Below are positions 23,947-32,414 of a stretch of 64,000 nucleotides of DNA, piece by piece. The translations under genes and the position numbers were made by a program. Position 1 is the stretch's first letter. Every line of letters begins with the position of its first letter. Origin of the DNA: Demequina silvatica (GTDB taxonomy: Bacteria; Actinomycetota; Actinomycetes; Actinomycetales; Demequinaceae); NCBI RefSeq assembly GCF_000971215.1, contig NZ_BBMA01000003.1, positions 338,515 through 402,514 of the forward strand, given 5' to 3'. The notes under the pieces were generated by a model. It did not search any database. It was not told the DNA's origin and was given only the letters and a program-made list of their open reading frames with translations.

Positions 23947-25395
23947 TCAGGCGACGGGCGCGTCCTCCTGGGCCACCGCGTCGTTCCTGATGCCCGCCCA
24001 GCTGATGGCGCCGGCGATCACCATGAACGCCCCTGTGACGATGGTGGCGCGGCGGAAGCCGTCGAGGTCGAGCATGCCCCCCACGATGGTCCCGATCAGC
24101 GCGACCGCGACCAGGCCCGCGATGCGGGCGACGGCGTTGTTGACGGCGCTCGCGATGCCGGAGCGGGACGTCTCTATCGCGCCCAGGATGGCCGAGGTGA
24201 GCGGGGCGACCATGAGCGTGAGCCCGATGCCGAACACGACGATGCCGGGCAGCACCTGGGTCCAGTAGTCGAAGTCGTCGGACACGGCGACCAGCATGAA
24301 GGAGCCGAGGCCCATGGTGAGCGGTCCCACCGTCATGAAGATCCGCGGGCCGTAGCGGCCGCCCCACGTGCCCACGCGCGAGCTGCCGAGGATGAGGATC
24401 ACCGTCGCGGGCAGGCTCGCGAGGCCGGCCGCGGTCGCGGTGAGCCCCGCTCCCTGCTGGAGGTACACGCTCACGATGAACCCGTTGAGCGCGAGCGCCC
24501 CGTACGCGAACCAGGTGGTGAGGTTGCCCCACGCGAAGTTGCGCGCCTTGAAGAGGCCGAGCGGCAGCATCGGGTCGGGGATGACCGCCTGGCGCCAGAT
24601 GAAGGCCGCGAGACACGCGACGCCGCCGACCGCTGAGGCGATGATCGCGGGGTGGGTCCAGCCGAGGTGCGGCTGCTCGACGAGCGCGTACACGGCGGCG
24701 CCGAGCCCGATTGCGCACAGCGCGGCGCCCAGGTAGTCGACGGTAGCGCCGGGGCGGCGCACGTCCTGATGGCCCGCGGCCTTGAGCCGGGCGACCAGCA
24801 GGAGCGTCACGGCGATGGGGACCACATTGATCCCGAAGGCCCAGCGCCACGAGGCGTAGTCGGTGAGGAGGCCGCCGAGCAGGGGGCCGGCGACGAAGGC
24901 TCCGGTGGTCGCGCCGGTCCACGTGCCGATGGCCTTGGCCTGGGCGGCGCCGCGGAAGGTGCTCATGATGAGCGCGAGGCTCGACGGGACCAGGAGCGCT
25001 CCGGCGACGCCCTGCGCGAAGCGCGCGCCGATCAGCACGCCTCCCGTGGGAGCGAGCGCGATGAGCACCGACATGGCGCCGAATCCGATGAGACCGACCG
25101 TGAGGACCCGCAGCCGTCCGAAGGTGTCCGAGAGGGAGCCCGCGACCAGGATGAGGGCGCCGAGCGTGATGAGGTACGCGTCGGTGACCCACTGCTGGAG
25201 GGAGATGCCGCCGCCGAGGTCCTCCGCGATCGCGGGCAGTGCGACCGTGACGATGCTGCCGTCGAGGAACGCGACGAAGCTGCCGAGGATCGCGATCCAG
25301 AGGACCGTGGCCTGGGTGGTGGTCGCGCGCGGCGGCGCCGCGTCGGGTGCGGGCGGGTCGGATGCCGGGGTGTCGGGCGCCGGGGTGTCGGCCAT
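23947..25395 (-). CDS. MFS exporter, DHA2 (EmrB/QacA) family
   Basis: A 482-aa drug:proton antiporter-type transporter with fourteen predicted helices. Family motifs include GSFVAFLDGSIVTVALPAI in helix 1, SLSDTFGRLRVL in the helix 2-3 loop, IGARFAQGVAGALLVP and the motif-C-like region GPLLGGLLTDYASWRWAFGIN. The substrate cannot be predicted. The N-terminus carries an Asp/Pro repeat (DTPAPDTPASDPPAPD). TAACCT (25402-25407, reverse strand) is 6 nt before the ATG, so the message is probably leaderless. Confidence 0.9.
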   Translation of the reverse strand: MADTPAPDTPASDPPAPDAAPPRATTTQATVLWIAILGSFVAFLDGSIVTVALPAIAEDLGGGISLQQWVTDAYLITLGALILVAGSLSDTFGRLRVLTVGLIGFGAMSVLIALAPTGGVLIGARFAQGVAGALLVPSSLALIMSTFRGAAQAKAIGTWTGATTGAFVAGPLLGGLLTDYASWRWAFGINVVPIAVTLLLVARLKAAGHQDVRRPGATVDYLGAALCAIGLGAAVYALVEQPHLGWTHPAIIASAVGGVACLAAFIWRQAVIPDPMLPLGLFKARNFAWGNLTTWFAYGALALNGFIVSVYLQQGAGLTATAAGLASLPATVILILGSSRVGTWGGRYGPRIFMTVGPLTMGLGSFMLVAVSDDFDYWTQVLPGIVVFGIGLTLMVAPLTSAILGAIETSRSGIASAVNNAVARIAGLVAVALIGTIVGGMLDLDGFRRATIVTGAFMVIAGAISWAGIRNDAVAQEDAPVA

Positions 25396-25453
25396 GCGTT
25401 CAGGTTAGGTCGCCGTTGACGGTTCCGGCCCGGTGACGCATGGTGGAGGAACC

Positions 25454-25720
25454 ATGCGCCAGTCCAGCGAGCCCGCCGCCGACCTCTCCGACGCCACCGC
25501 GTCGTCCGAGGCGGTTCCCGCGTCGCGGGCCGCGCGCCACGCCGCTCACCTGCGTGCGATCGCGGACGCGGCGGCCGAGGTGACGGCTGCCTACGAGCGG
25601 CTCACCGAGACGGTCGCCGACGCGCGTGCGGCGGGTGAGCCGTGGTCCGTCATCGGCGCGGCCCTCGGGACCTCCGCGGCGGACGCGAGCCGCCGCTTCG
25701 GGGCGTCCGAGGGCGCGTAG
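25454..25720 (+). CDS. Small helix-turn-helix protein (paralogue A)
   Basis: An 88-aa protein whose C-terminal 25 residues look like a helix-turn-helix (EPWSVIGAALGTSAADASRRFG). The ATG at 25454 has a strong Shine-Dalgarno sequence (GGTGGAGGAACC), which favours it over the upstream in-frame ATG at 25433. The protein at 41006-41260 ends with an almost identical module (SWTMIGAALGTSRQNAQQRFG) and sits beside a toxin-like gene. No partner toxin is visible here. It is convergent with the DUF2316 gene. Confidence 0.6.
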   Translation: MRQSSEPAADLSDATASSEAVPASRAARHAAHLRAIADAAAEVTAAYERLTETVADARAAGEPWSVIGAALGTSAADASRRFGASEGA

Positions 25721-25732
25721 GAGGCTCCTCCG

Positions 25733-26044
25733 CTACGAGGCCCGTCGGGCCGTGGGCGCCTCGCGCAGCGCGAACCAATGCGTCGCGCGCTGCCGTGCCT
25801 GGTCGGTGAGGACGGTCCAGGCCTGCGGGACGTCGCCACGCTCGCGGATGGCGCGGTCGAGGTAGTCGCGCAGCAGCCACACGTCCGCGGGGTCCGAGGC
25901 CGGCCCGACGCGGAGGGTCTCCTTGAGGCGGCGCTCGCTGAACTGCAGGTCCTCGAGCACCTGCTCACGGGTGATGCCCGCGCGCTCGAGGTTGGCGGTG
26001 AGCTCGACCCCGGTACGGGCGACCTCGGTCCGGTTGAGCGACAT
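25733..26044 (-). CDS. DUF2316 family protein
   Basis: A 103-aa protein beginning MSLNRTEVARTGVELTANLERAGIT, matching the DUF2316 family, followed by a helix-turn-helix-like region (REQVLEDLQFSERRLKETLRV) and a Trp-containing helix (PADVWLLRDYLDRAIRE). Members are about 100 aa and may be small DNA-binding proteins, but no role is established. A purine-rich AGAAGAAGGAGC on the coding strand precedes the ATG. It is convergent with the small HTH gene, 12 bp apart. Confidence 0.75.
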   Translation of the reverse strand: MSLNRTEVARTGVELTANLERAGITREQVLEDLQFSERRLKETLRVGPASDPADVWLLRDYLDRAIRERGDVPQAWTVLTDQARQRATHWFALREAPTARRAS

Positions 26045-26194
26045 GCGTGCTCCTTCTTCTGGTCGGCGACGTTGCCGACTGCTCGCGGTGAGCCCTAAGA
26101 GGATGACACCACTTCCGGGCGCTCCTGACCAGATCTGTGGAGAGGGCTGGTAAATCCGGGTGGCGAATCCGGGACGGGCGGTGCGTCTCGCCCC

Positions 26195-26361
26195 GCTCGC
26201 GCTATTTATGCACTTTCGCGCGCCGCGCGGCGTTGCATCGGCCTCTCCGGTTCGGGTCTATAGCGATTAGCAGGTGCTTTGCAGGGCTGTACGGCAGCGA
26301 ATCGTCGCGCACCCGCCACTGCGCCCGCGAGGGCGTATGAAAGTGCACAAATACCGCGAGC
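26195..26361. repeat. Long imperfect inverted repeat in a 435-bp intergenic region (MITE-like)
   Basis: The gap between DUF2316 and thymidine kinase has no gene but holds 23-bp terminal inverted repeats. The left arm (26195-26217) has the core CTATTTATGCACTTTC and the right arm (26339-26361) the core GAAAGTGCACAAATACC; 21 of 23 positions are complementary. About 121 bp lie between, with a locally AT-richer centre (CTATAGCGATTAGCAGG). Partial similarity continues outside the arms (GGTGC on both sides). It may be a non-autonomous mobile element remnant or a paired regulatory site. No transposase or clear target duplication was seen. Confidence 0.5.
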
Positions 26362-26479
26362 GGCGGGCACCGACCCCCGCGACCCCGCGCGGCGGGGAAG
26401 TGCGCCCGCGGCAGCGGTGCGGGCCCGCCGCCCGGCGCCAGTAAGGTTTCACTCGCACACGCGATGAGAGGGTCCACAG

Positions 26480-27103
26480 GTGGCGAAGCTCTACTTCCGA
26501 TACGGGGCGATGAACTCGTCCAAGACGGCGCTGCTGCTCACCGCGGCCTACAACTACGAGGAGCGCGCGCAGCACCCCGTCATCGTGAAGCCGGGGATCG
26601 ACACGAAGGCCGGCGAGGCCGTGTCCTCGCGGATCGGCGTCGAGCGTGCCGTCGACGTCCTGCTCCCCGCGGAGGCGTCGCTCGAGGGAGAGCTGCGCGC
26701 GCATCGTCCCTTCGAGCAGATCGACGCGATCTTCATCGACGAGGCTCAGTTCCTCACCCCCGCCCAGGTCGACGAGGCGTTCGTCATCGCCGTCCAGCAC
26801 GGCATCCCGGTGCTCTGCTACGGCCTGCGCGGCGACTTCATGACGCGGTCCTTCCCCGGATCGCTGCGGCTGCTCGAGATCGCGCACTCGATCGAGGAGC
26901 TCAAGACCATCTGCCGCTGCGGGTCCAAGGCGATCTTCAACGGCCGCGTGGTCGGGGGAGTGTTCGTGAGCCACGGCGAGCAGGTCGCGATCGACGGCCA
27001 GCAGGCCGAGTACGAGTCGCTCTGCGGGCGCTGCTACCTCGAGAAGGTGGGCCCCGTGCAGGCCGCCGGCGCACCCGAGCAGGAGCGCCCTGCGCTGTTC
27101 TGA
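26480..27103 (+). CDS. tdk: Thymidine kinase (type II)
   Basis: A 207-aa cytosolic thymidine kinase for pyrimidine salvage. The P-loop RYGAMNSSKTALLL (about 6-19) has Ser where most Walker A loops have Gly before the Lys. Walker B is IDAIFIDEAQFL (catalytic Glu). The structural zinc site is made by TICRCGSKAIFNGR and CGRCY. The lasso-loop region FVSHGEQVAIDGQQAEYESLC is typical. It starts with GTG after a weak GAGAGGG. A CGCATCGTCC repeat overlaps codons for RIVPF... in another frame and is read here as AHRP. Confidence 0.92.
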   Translation: MAKLYFRYGAMNSSKTALLLTAAYNYEERAQHPVIVKPGIDTKAGEAVSSRIGVERAVDVLLPAEASLEGELRAHRPFEQIDAIFIDEAQFLTPAQVDEAFVIAVQHGIPVLCYGLRGDFMTRSFPGSLRLLEIAHSIEELKTICRCGSKAIFNGRVVGGVFVSHGEQVAIDGQQAEYESLCGRCYLEKVGPVQAAGAPEQERPALF

Positions 27104-27112
27104 CCGCGCGCC

Positions 27113-27811
27113 TCAGTCCTGGTCGCGGGGGACGATGCGCCGCTCGCCCGCGCGCACCGGTACCTGCCAGCGGTTGGTCGCCGGCGGCAGGACGCACACG
27201 AAGTGCGGGGAGAAGCGGCTGGGCGGCAGGTACGCGCGGTTGAGGTCGACCGTGACGCGGCCGTCGGGGCCGGGTGCGGGGATGCGGATCATGCGGAACT
27301 CGTATGAGGAGTCCCGGTCTGCATCGCTGGCGTCGGAGAACGCCGCGAAGAGATCGTCGCCGGAGCGGTGGGCCAGGAGCTCGAGCTCGGTGCCGGCAAG
27401 GGCGAACCTTACGGTGCCGGCGTAGACGGTCGTGGAGAGGTAGCCGTCGACCGCGCGCGTGGGCGTCGGGTCGGAGGGCGTCGCGTCGAAGCGACCCGGG
27501 ACCGCCATCGCGGCGTCGTAGAGGTAGCGCTCGATGAACTCGACGCCCCCGTAGTTGAGCCGCTCGGGGTCGTATACCCGCACCGCGACCTGACCCTCGC
27601 GTTCGAAGCGGCGCAGCAGGAGCGAGCCGAGGGTGGCCTCGGCCGGGACGCCGGGGTCCGCTCCCGTGGTGAGCCACACGGTGCCGGCGAGGGTCGCGAG
27701 GCCGTGAGGGCCGAATGCGGCCGCGTCGCGCGCGGCGCACCACGCCTCATACGCGGCGTAGTCGGCGGCGGCGGGCGAGGCGGGTGAGGCGGGTCCGGTC
27801 ATGGAGGCCAT
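27113..27811 (-). CDS. DUF1684 domain-containing protein
   Basis: A 232-aa protein of the DUF1684 family: an N-terminal helix (YAAYEAWCAARDAAAFGPHGLATLAG), then TVWLTT..., AVRVYDPERLNYGGVEFIERYLYD, and the conserved C-terminal core VTVDLNRAYLPPSRFSPHFVCVLPPATNRWQVPVRAGER. No enzymatic role is established for the family. The C-terminus ends RRIVPRDQD, where RIVP is encoded by the dispersed repeat (27130-27139). ATG 27811 is chosen; ATG 27802 is also possible. Divergent from the LysR gene. Confidence 0.8.
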   Translation of the reverse strand: MASMTGPASPASPAAADYAAYEAWCAARDAAAFGPHGLATLAGTVWLTTGADPGVPAEATLGSLLLRRFEREGQVAVRVYDPERLNYGGVEFIERYLYDAAMAVPGRFDATPSDPTPTRAVDGYLSTTVYAGTVRFALAGTELELLAHRSGDDLFAAFSDASDADRDSSYEFRMIRIPAPGPDGRVTVDLNRAYLPPSRFSPHFVCVLPPATNRWQVPVRAGERRIVPRDQD

Positions 27812-27898
27812 GGTCGCACCCGCGTCCGACACCGGATCCGGCGCAAATTGAAACATTGCTGTAACCCATGGTTGCCAAAAGATGGATAGCGTCCACCT

Positions 27899-30556
27899 AT
27901 GGACGGCGCGATCGGCCCCGAGATCGAGTCCCTCACGAGGGTCATCGACCTCCATTCGCTGCGCATCCTGGTCGCGATCGACGAGCACGGCTCGATCTCC
28001 GCGGCGGCCCGCGCTCTCGGTTACAGCCAGCCGACCATCACCCAGCACGTGCAGCGGCTCGAGGAGCGGCTGGGCGCGCCGTTGGTCGCGAGGACGGCAC
28101 GCGCGGCACGTCTCACCCCGGTGGGCGCGCTGCTCGCTCGCCACGCCCCGCGCATCGACGCGAGCCTCACGGCCGCCGCGACGGAGCTCGCGCGGGCGCT
28201 CGGCCAGCGCGGCGGCCTGGTGCGGCTGGTCGCCACCCCGGATCAGGTGGGTCCGGTGCTCGCGCCGGCAGCGGCGCGCCTCGCCCGCCTGCAGCCGCAC
28301 CTCGAGGTCGCGATCCTCGAGGCCCCGGACGCGGAGGCCGCGCTCGACATGGTCCGCGGCGGCCGCGCCGACATCGCCGTCACGCCCACGCCGCTCGACC
28401 CGCGTGACCGCGCCCGCGCGACCGGGCTGCGCACCTCGTTCCTGTTCGCGGAGGAGGTGATCGCGGTGACCGCCGCGGACGCCCTCGCCGCGGACGGCCG
28501 CATCGATCCCGCCACGCTCGCGGACACCCCATGGATCACCGGTGCCGGCACCTGCACCCCCGCGGTCGCGAGCCGGCTGGGCCGCGTCGAGGCCGCCCTC
28601 GACATCGAGGTGACCCGGCCCGAGACCGCCGTCGCGCTCGCGGCGCACGGGCGCGGCACGGCGTTCGTAGTGGAGTCCGCGCTCGAGGGCGCGCCCCTCC
28701 CGGCCGGAGTCCGCGCGCTGGGCCTCGCGCCCGCGATCCGCCGCCGCACCACCGCCGCCACGCTCGCCGAGGCGGCCCAGATCCCTGGAGTGGTGGCCGC
28801 GCTGCGCGTGCTCGCCGCGCACCAGCCCTCACCCGTCGGCGTCGAGGTCATCCTCGACGCGCGCCGCCGCACCACCGCTCACCGGGCGCGCTTCGCGCCC
28901 CTGGGACCCACCCACACCGAGGAGAACACCATGGCACTCACGTCAGGAACCGTCGCCCGCACGGCGGCGGTCACCGTCGCCGGCGCGCTGGCGCTCGCGG
29001 CCTGCACCCCCCAGTCCGATCCCGATCCGAGCGCGTCCGCGCCGGCGCAGGCGGAGGTGGGCACGGACACGGGCGAGGAGATCGAGTCGATCACCGTCGC
29101 GCTGCCGGGCTCGCTGTCGAGCCTGTACGTGGGCGCCGAGTCCGGCATCCTCAACTACTACATCGCCTCCGTCGCGCAGGAGGGCCTGGTCACCATCGAC
29201 GCCGACGGCGCGATCCAGCCCGGCCTCGCGGAGAGCTGGGAGCAGACGGACGACGTCACCTACGTGTACGAGCTCCGCGACGACGCTCAGTTCCAGGACG
29301 GCACGCCCGTCACCGCGGAGGACGTGGTCTTCAGCCTCGACATGGCGCGCGACGAGACCGCCTCGCCGGGTCTCGCTTACTACATGACCGGCATCGACAC
29401 CATCGAGCAGACCGGCGACTCCGAGGTCACCATCACCCTCAACGCCCCCGACGCGGCCTTCGCGGCGAACATGTCGACCGCGGGCGCCGCGTTCATCACG
29501 TCGAAGGCGTTCTGGGAGGCCAACTCCGGCGACGTCGGCACCTCCGACTCCCTGCTGCTGGGCACCGGCCCCTACCAGGTGACCGAGTTCGTGCCCGACT
29601 CGCACGTGACGTTCGAGCGGGTCGACACGTGGTGGGGCGAGCTGCCCAAGGTCAAGGAGATCCGCGTCGACTTCATCGCCGACGAGTCCACCCGCCTGCT
29701 CGCCGCGCAGTCCGGCGACGTCGACATCGCGTTCAACGTCCCGTTCTCGCAGGCCGAGCAGTGGGAGTCGCTGTCCGACATGCGCGTCGAGTACGTCAAC
29801 GACCTCTCCTACGTGGGCCTGTACTTCAACACCGGGGTCGCGCCGTTCGACGACCCGAAGGTGCGCGAGGCCATCGCCCACGCCGTCAACCGCGACGCCT
29901 ACGTGGAGACCCTCCTCAAGGGCCACGGCGAGGCCGCGACCGCGATCATGACCCCCGAGTCGCTCGGCAGCGTGTACTCGGCCGACGAGGCTCGCGAGAT
30001 CCTCGCCGGCATCCCCCAGTGGGACTACTCGCTGGACACGGCACGCGAAGCCCTCGCCGCATCGTCCGTCCCCGACGGCTTCACCACGGAGCTGCTCACC
30101 CCCAACACGGGCCCGCAGCTGGGCACCGCGGCGCAGGCGCTCGCGCAGGACCTCGCGGAGGTGGGCATCACGCTCAACGTGCGCGAGGTGCCCATCGAGG
30201 AGTGGCTCGCGAGCCTCGACCCGAGCTCCGAGTACGGCCTCAACTACATGTGGTACTTCTCGACGCTCGGCGACCCGGCGGAGATCCCGTCCTACCTCAT
30301 CGGCGCGGGCAACCCGGCGCAGTACGACAACCAGGAGGTCCTGGACCTCCTCGCCGAGGTGGGCGCGGAGAACGACCCGGCCGCGCGCATCGACCTTCTG
30401 GTCGAGGCGGAGACGCTCCAGGCTGAGGACGCCATCAACATCCCGCTGTGGTGGGGCCAGTCCGCGACCGGCTTCGCCAACGACCTCGGGGTGACCGACT
30501 ACAGCGCGTTCACGTTCGTGTCCACCTGGCCCGCCCAGCTGTACCGGGCAGGCTGA
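27899..30556 (+). CDS. LysR-type regulator reading in frame into a peptide-type ABC substrate-binding protein (885-codon fused frame)
   Basis: Residues 1-60 are a LysR winged helix (SLRILVAIDEHGSISAAARALGYSQPTITQHVQRLEERLG) and about 90-310 a LysR effector domain. No stop codon follows: the frame runs through a 33-residue Arg/Thr-rich linker and into the methionine (28931) of a solute-binding lipoprotein with its own Shine-Dalgarno sequence. The linker codons 28802-28930 were read one by one and contain no stop. Either a genuine fused regulator-receptor frame with an internal start, or a lost/miscalled LysR stop. TAGCGT (27887-27892) lies 6 nt before the ATG. The LysR gene is in line with, not divergent from, the operon it probably controls. 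Confidence 0.7.
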   Translation: MDGAIGPEIESLTRVIDLHSLRILVAIDEHGSISAAARALGYSQPTITQHVQRLEERLGAPLVARTARAARLTPVGALLARHAPRIDASLTAAATELARALGQRGGLVRLVATPDQVGPVLAPAAARLARLQPHLEVAILEAPDAEAALDMVRGGRADIAVTPTPLDPRDRARATGLRTSFLFAEEVIAVTAADALAADGRIDPATLADTPWITGAGTCTPAVASRLGRVEAALDIEVTRPETAVALAAHGRGTAFVVESALEGAPLPAGVRALGLAPAIRRRTTAATLAEAAQIPGVVAALRVLAAHQPSPVGVEVILDARRRTTAHRARFAPLGPTHTEENTMALTSGTVARTAAVTVAGALALAACTPQSDPDPSASAPAQAEVGTDTGEEIESITVALPGSLSSLYVGAESGILNYYIASVAQEGLVTIDADGAIQPGLAESWEQTDDVTYVYELRDDAQFQDGTPVTAEDVVFSLDMARDETASPGLAYYMTGIDTIEQTGDSEVTITLNAPDAAFAANMSTAGAAFITSKAFWEANSGDVGTSDSLLLGTGPYQVTEFVPDSHVTFERVDTWWGELPKVKEIRVDFIADESTRLLAAQSGDVDIAFNVPFSQAEQWESLSDMRVEYVNDLSYVGLYFNTGVAPFDDPKVREAIAHAVNRDAYVETLLKGHGEAATAIMTPESLGSVYSADEAREILAGIPQWDYSLDTAREALAASSVPDGFTTELLTPNTGPQLGTAAQALAQDLAEVGITLNVREVPIEEWLASLDPSSEYGLNYMWYFSTLGDPAEIPSYLIGAGNPAQYDNQEVLDLLAEVGAENDPAARIDLLVEAETLQAEDAINIPLWWGQSATGFANDLGVTDYSAFTFVSTWPAQLYRAG
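28931..30556 (+). CDS. Peptide/nickel-type ABC transporter substrate-binding lipoprotein (internal start)
   Basis: A 541-aa family-5 solute-binding lipoprotein starting at ATG 28931 behind GAGGAGAACACC, in frame with and inside the LysR reading frame. The signal peptide ends ALALAACTP (lipobox AAC). The mature protein has AESWEQTDDVTYVYELRDDAQFQDGTPVTAEDVVFSL, LLLGTGPYQVTEF and LYFNTGVAPFDDPKVREAIAHAVNRD, all typical of DppA/OppA-like proteins. The ligand is probably a peptide or similar amide, inferred from the linked peptidase. It is followed 2 bp later by the first permease gene. Confidence 0.88.
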   Translation: MALTSGTVARTAAVTVAGALALAACTPQSDPDPSASAPAQAEVGTDTGEEIESITVALPGSLSSLYVGAESGILNYYIASVAQEGLVTIDADGAIQPGLAESWEQTDDVTYVYELRDDAQFQDGTPVTAEDVVFSLDMARDETASPGLAYYMTGIDTIEQTGDSEVTITLNAPDAAFAANMSTAGAAFITSKAFWEANSGDVGTSDSLLLGTGPYQVTEFVPDSHVTFERVDTWWGELPKVKEIRVDFIADESTRLLAAQSGDVDIAFNVPFSQAEQWESLSDMRVEYVNDLSYVGLYFNTGVAPFDDPKVREAIAHAVNRDAYVETLLKGHGEAATAIMTPESLGSVYSADEAREILAGIPQWDYSLDTAREALAASSVPDGFTTELLTPNTGPQLGTAAQALAQDLAEVGITLNVREVPIEEWLASLDPSSEYGLNYMWYFSTLGDPAEIPSYLIGAGNPAQYDNQEVLDLLAEVGAENDPAARIDLLVEAETLQAEDAINIPLWWGQSATGFANDLGVTDYSAFTFVSTWPAQLYRAG

Positions 30557-30558
30557 CG

Positions 30559-31554
30559 TTGTCGATCGCCGACACCCGCGCACGCGCATCGCGCCTGCGG
30601 CCCCTGGGCCGCATGGTCGCGGTGCGCGTGCTCGGCGTGCTCGGGGTGCTGTTCGCGCTGTCGATCCTGGTGTTCTCGATGATGTACCTCGCGCCCGGGG
30701 ACATCGTGAAGAACCTGCTGGGCAACCGGCCCGCCAACCCCGAGGTGGTCGCGGCGGTGCGCGAGCAGTACCGGCTCGACGACCCGGTGGTGGTCCAGTA
30801 CCTGTCCTGGCTCAAGGGGTTCGTCACGGGTGACCTGGGCGTGTCCATCCGGCTGCAGCAGCCGGTCGCGGACGCGATCGGCGATCGCGTGGGCATCACG
30901 CTCGCCCTGTGCCTGCTCGCGTTCGTGGTCGCCGTGGTCTCCGCGGTTCCGCTGGGCGTGCGCTCCGCCGTCAAGGCGGGCGGCTGGGTGGACCGCACCG
31001 GCAACGCGATGTCGATCCTGGGCCTCAGCGCCCCGACCTTCGCGGTGGGCCTCCTGCTGCTCTACGTGTTCGCGTACTACCTGCCGATCTTCCCCGTGTA
31101 CGGCGGCGGCGACGGCGGCATCGACACCCTGCGCCACCTGGTGCTGCCGGCGGTCACGCTGGCGCTCGGGCTGGGCGCGATCATCGTCAAGCTCACGCGC
31201 ACCGCGATGCTCCGCGAGCTCGAGTCCGACTACGTCACGTTCGCCCGCTCGCGCGGCCTGGGGGAGCGGTTGGTGCGGCGGATCGCGCTGCGCAACGCCG
31301 CGATCCCGATCGTCACGGGCGCCTCGCTGGTGCTCACGTTCCTGGTGGGCGGCACCGTGCTCGCCGAGACCACGTACGCGCTGCCCGGCCTGGGCACGCT
31401 GCTGCAGGACTCGGTGCTGTTCAAGGACATCGCCGTGGTGCAGTCGCTCACGCTGCTGGTCGCCGTGGTGATCGCCGCGATCGCGCTCATCGCGGACCTC
31501 ACCTACATCCTGCTCGACCCGCGCGTGCGCCGTCAGATGGGAGCCGCGTCATGA
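30559..31554 (+). CDS. Dipeptide-type ABC transporter permease (DppB-like)
   Basis: A 331-aa permease if it starts at TTG 30559, just after the previous TGA; ATG 30613 would give 313 aa. It has an N-terminal helix ([27 protein letters not shown]), the extracellular region [26 protein letters not shown], and the ATPase-contact loop [24 protein letters not shown]. The C-terminus [17 protein letters not shown] is characteristic of DppB/OppB. It overlaps the next permease by 4 bp. Confidence 0.88.
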   Translation: MSIADTRARASRLRPLGRMVAVRVLGVLGVLFALSILVFSMMYLAPGDIVKNLLGNRPANPEVVAAVREQYRLDDPVVVQYLSWLKGFVTGDLGVSIRLQQPVADAIGDRVGITLALCLLAFVVAVVSAVPLGVRSAVKAGGWVDRTGNAMSILGLSAPTFAVGLLLLYVFAYYLPIFPVYGGGDGGIDTLRHLVLPAVTLALGLGAIIVKLTRTAMLRELESDYVTFARSRGLGERLVRRIALRNAAIPIVTGASLVLTFLVGGTVLAETTYALPGLGTLLQDSVLFKDIAVVQSLTLLVAVVIAAIALIADLTYILLDPRVRRQMGAAS

Positions 31555-32414
31555 GCGACATCCGCGTGATCGGGGTCGCGGCAGTGCGACGCCGCCGCCG
31601 GCGCCTGCCCATCGGGGTCGCCGTTGCGATGGGCGTGCTCGCCCTCGCCGTCCTGGCCGCGGCCTTCGGCAAGGCGATCTTCCCCGACGCGATGCACCAG
31701 GACATCCTCGCCTCGACTCTGCCGCCGGGCTCGCCCGGGCATCCGCTCGGTACCGACGAGCTGGGCCGCGACGTCCTCCAGATGGCGATCGCCGGCACCG
31801 CATCCGCCCTGGTGGGGCCGGTGATCGTGGCGATCGGGTCGATGCTGCTCGGAGTGGTCATGGGCACGCTCGCCGGCTACGAGAAGGGCTGGCTCGACAC
31901 CCTCATCTCCCGCTGGACGGACCTGCTGCTCGCCGTCCCGGTGCTGCTCGCCGCGATCGTGGTGTCCGGCGTCATGGGCGGCGGCTACTGGGTGACGGTC
32001 GCGCTGCTCATCGTGCTGTTCTCGCCCTCCGACATCCGGATCGTCCGCGCCGGCGTGCTCGAGCAGTCCGCGCGGCCCTACATCGAGGCGGCCCAGATGC
32101 TGTCCCTGTCGCGCTGGCGCGTGATGTTCCGGCACATCCTGCCCAACGTCACCTCGCTGGTGGTCACCAACATGATGCTCAACGTCGCGTTCGCGCTGGT
32201 CGCGTTCTCCTCGCTGTCCTTCCTGGGGGTCGGGGTCGCCCCGGGCACCGCCGACTGGGGCCGCCAGCTCACCGACGGCCGCGCCATCATGTTCCAGAAC
32301 CCGGCCGCCGTGTTCGTGCCCGCGCTGCTCATCGTGGTGGTCGCGGTCTGCGTCAACCTCGTGGGCGACTGGATCGGGCAGCGGCTCTCCCAGGTGGGGG
32401 AGGAGGTCCGATGA
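31551..32414 (+). CDS. Dipeptide-type ABC transporter permease (DppC-like)
   Basis: A 287-aa second permease. The [14 protein letters not shown] motif after the first helix marks the DppC/OppC class. It has a six-helix core and the ATPase-contact stretch [22 protein letters not shown]. It overlaps dppB-like by 4 bp and the ATPase gene by 4 bp. An Arg-rich patch (RRRRRR) sits just before the first helix, consistent with inside-positive topology. Confidence 0.9.
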   Translation: MSDIRVIGVAAVRRRRRRLPIGVAVAMGVLALAVLAAAFGKAIFPDAMHQDILASTLPPGSPGHPLGTDELGRDVLQMAIAGTASALVGPVIVAIGSMLLGVVMGTLAGYEKGWLDTLISRWTDLLLAVPVLLAAIVVSGVMGGGYWVTVALLIVLFSPSDIRIVRAGVLEQSARPYIEAAQMLSLSRWRVMFRHILPNVTSLVVTNMMLNVAFALVAFSSLSFLGVGVAPGTADWGRQLTDGRAIMFQNPAAVFVPALLIVVVAVCVNLVGDWIGQRLSQVGEEVR

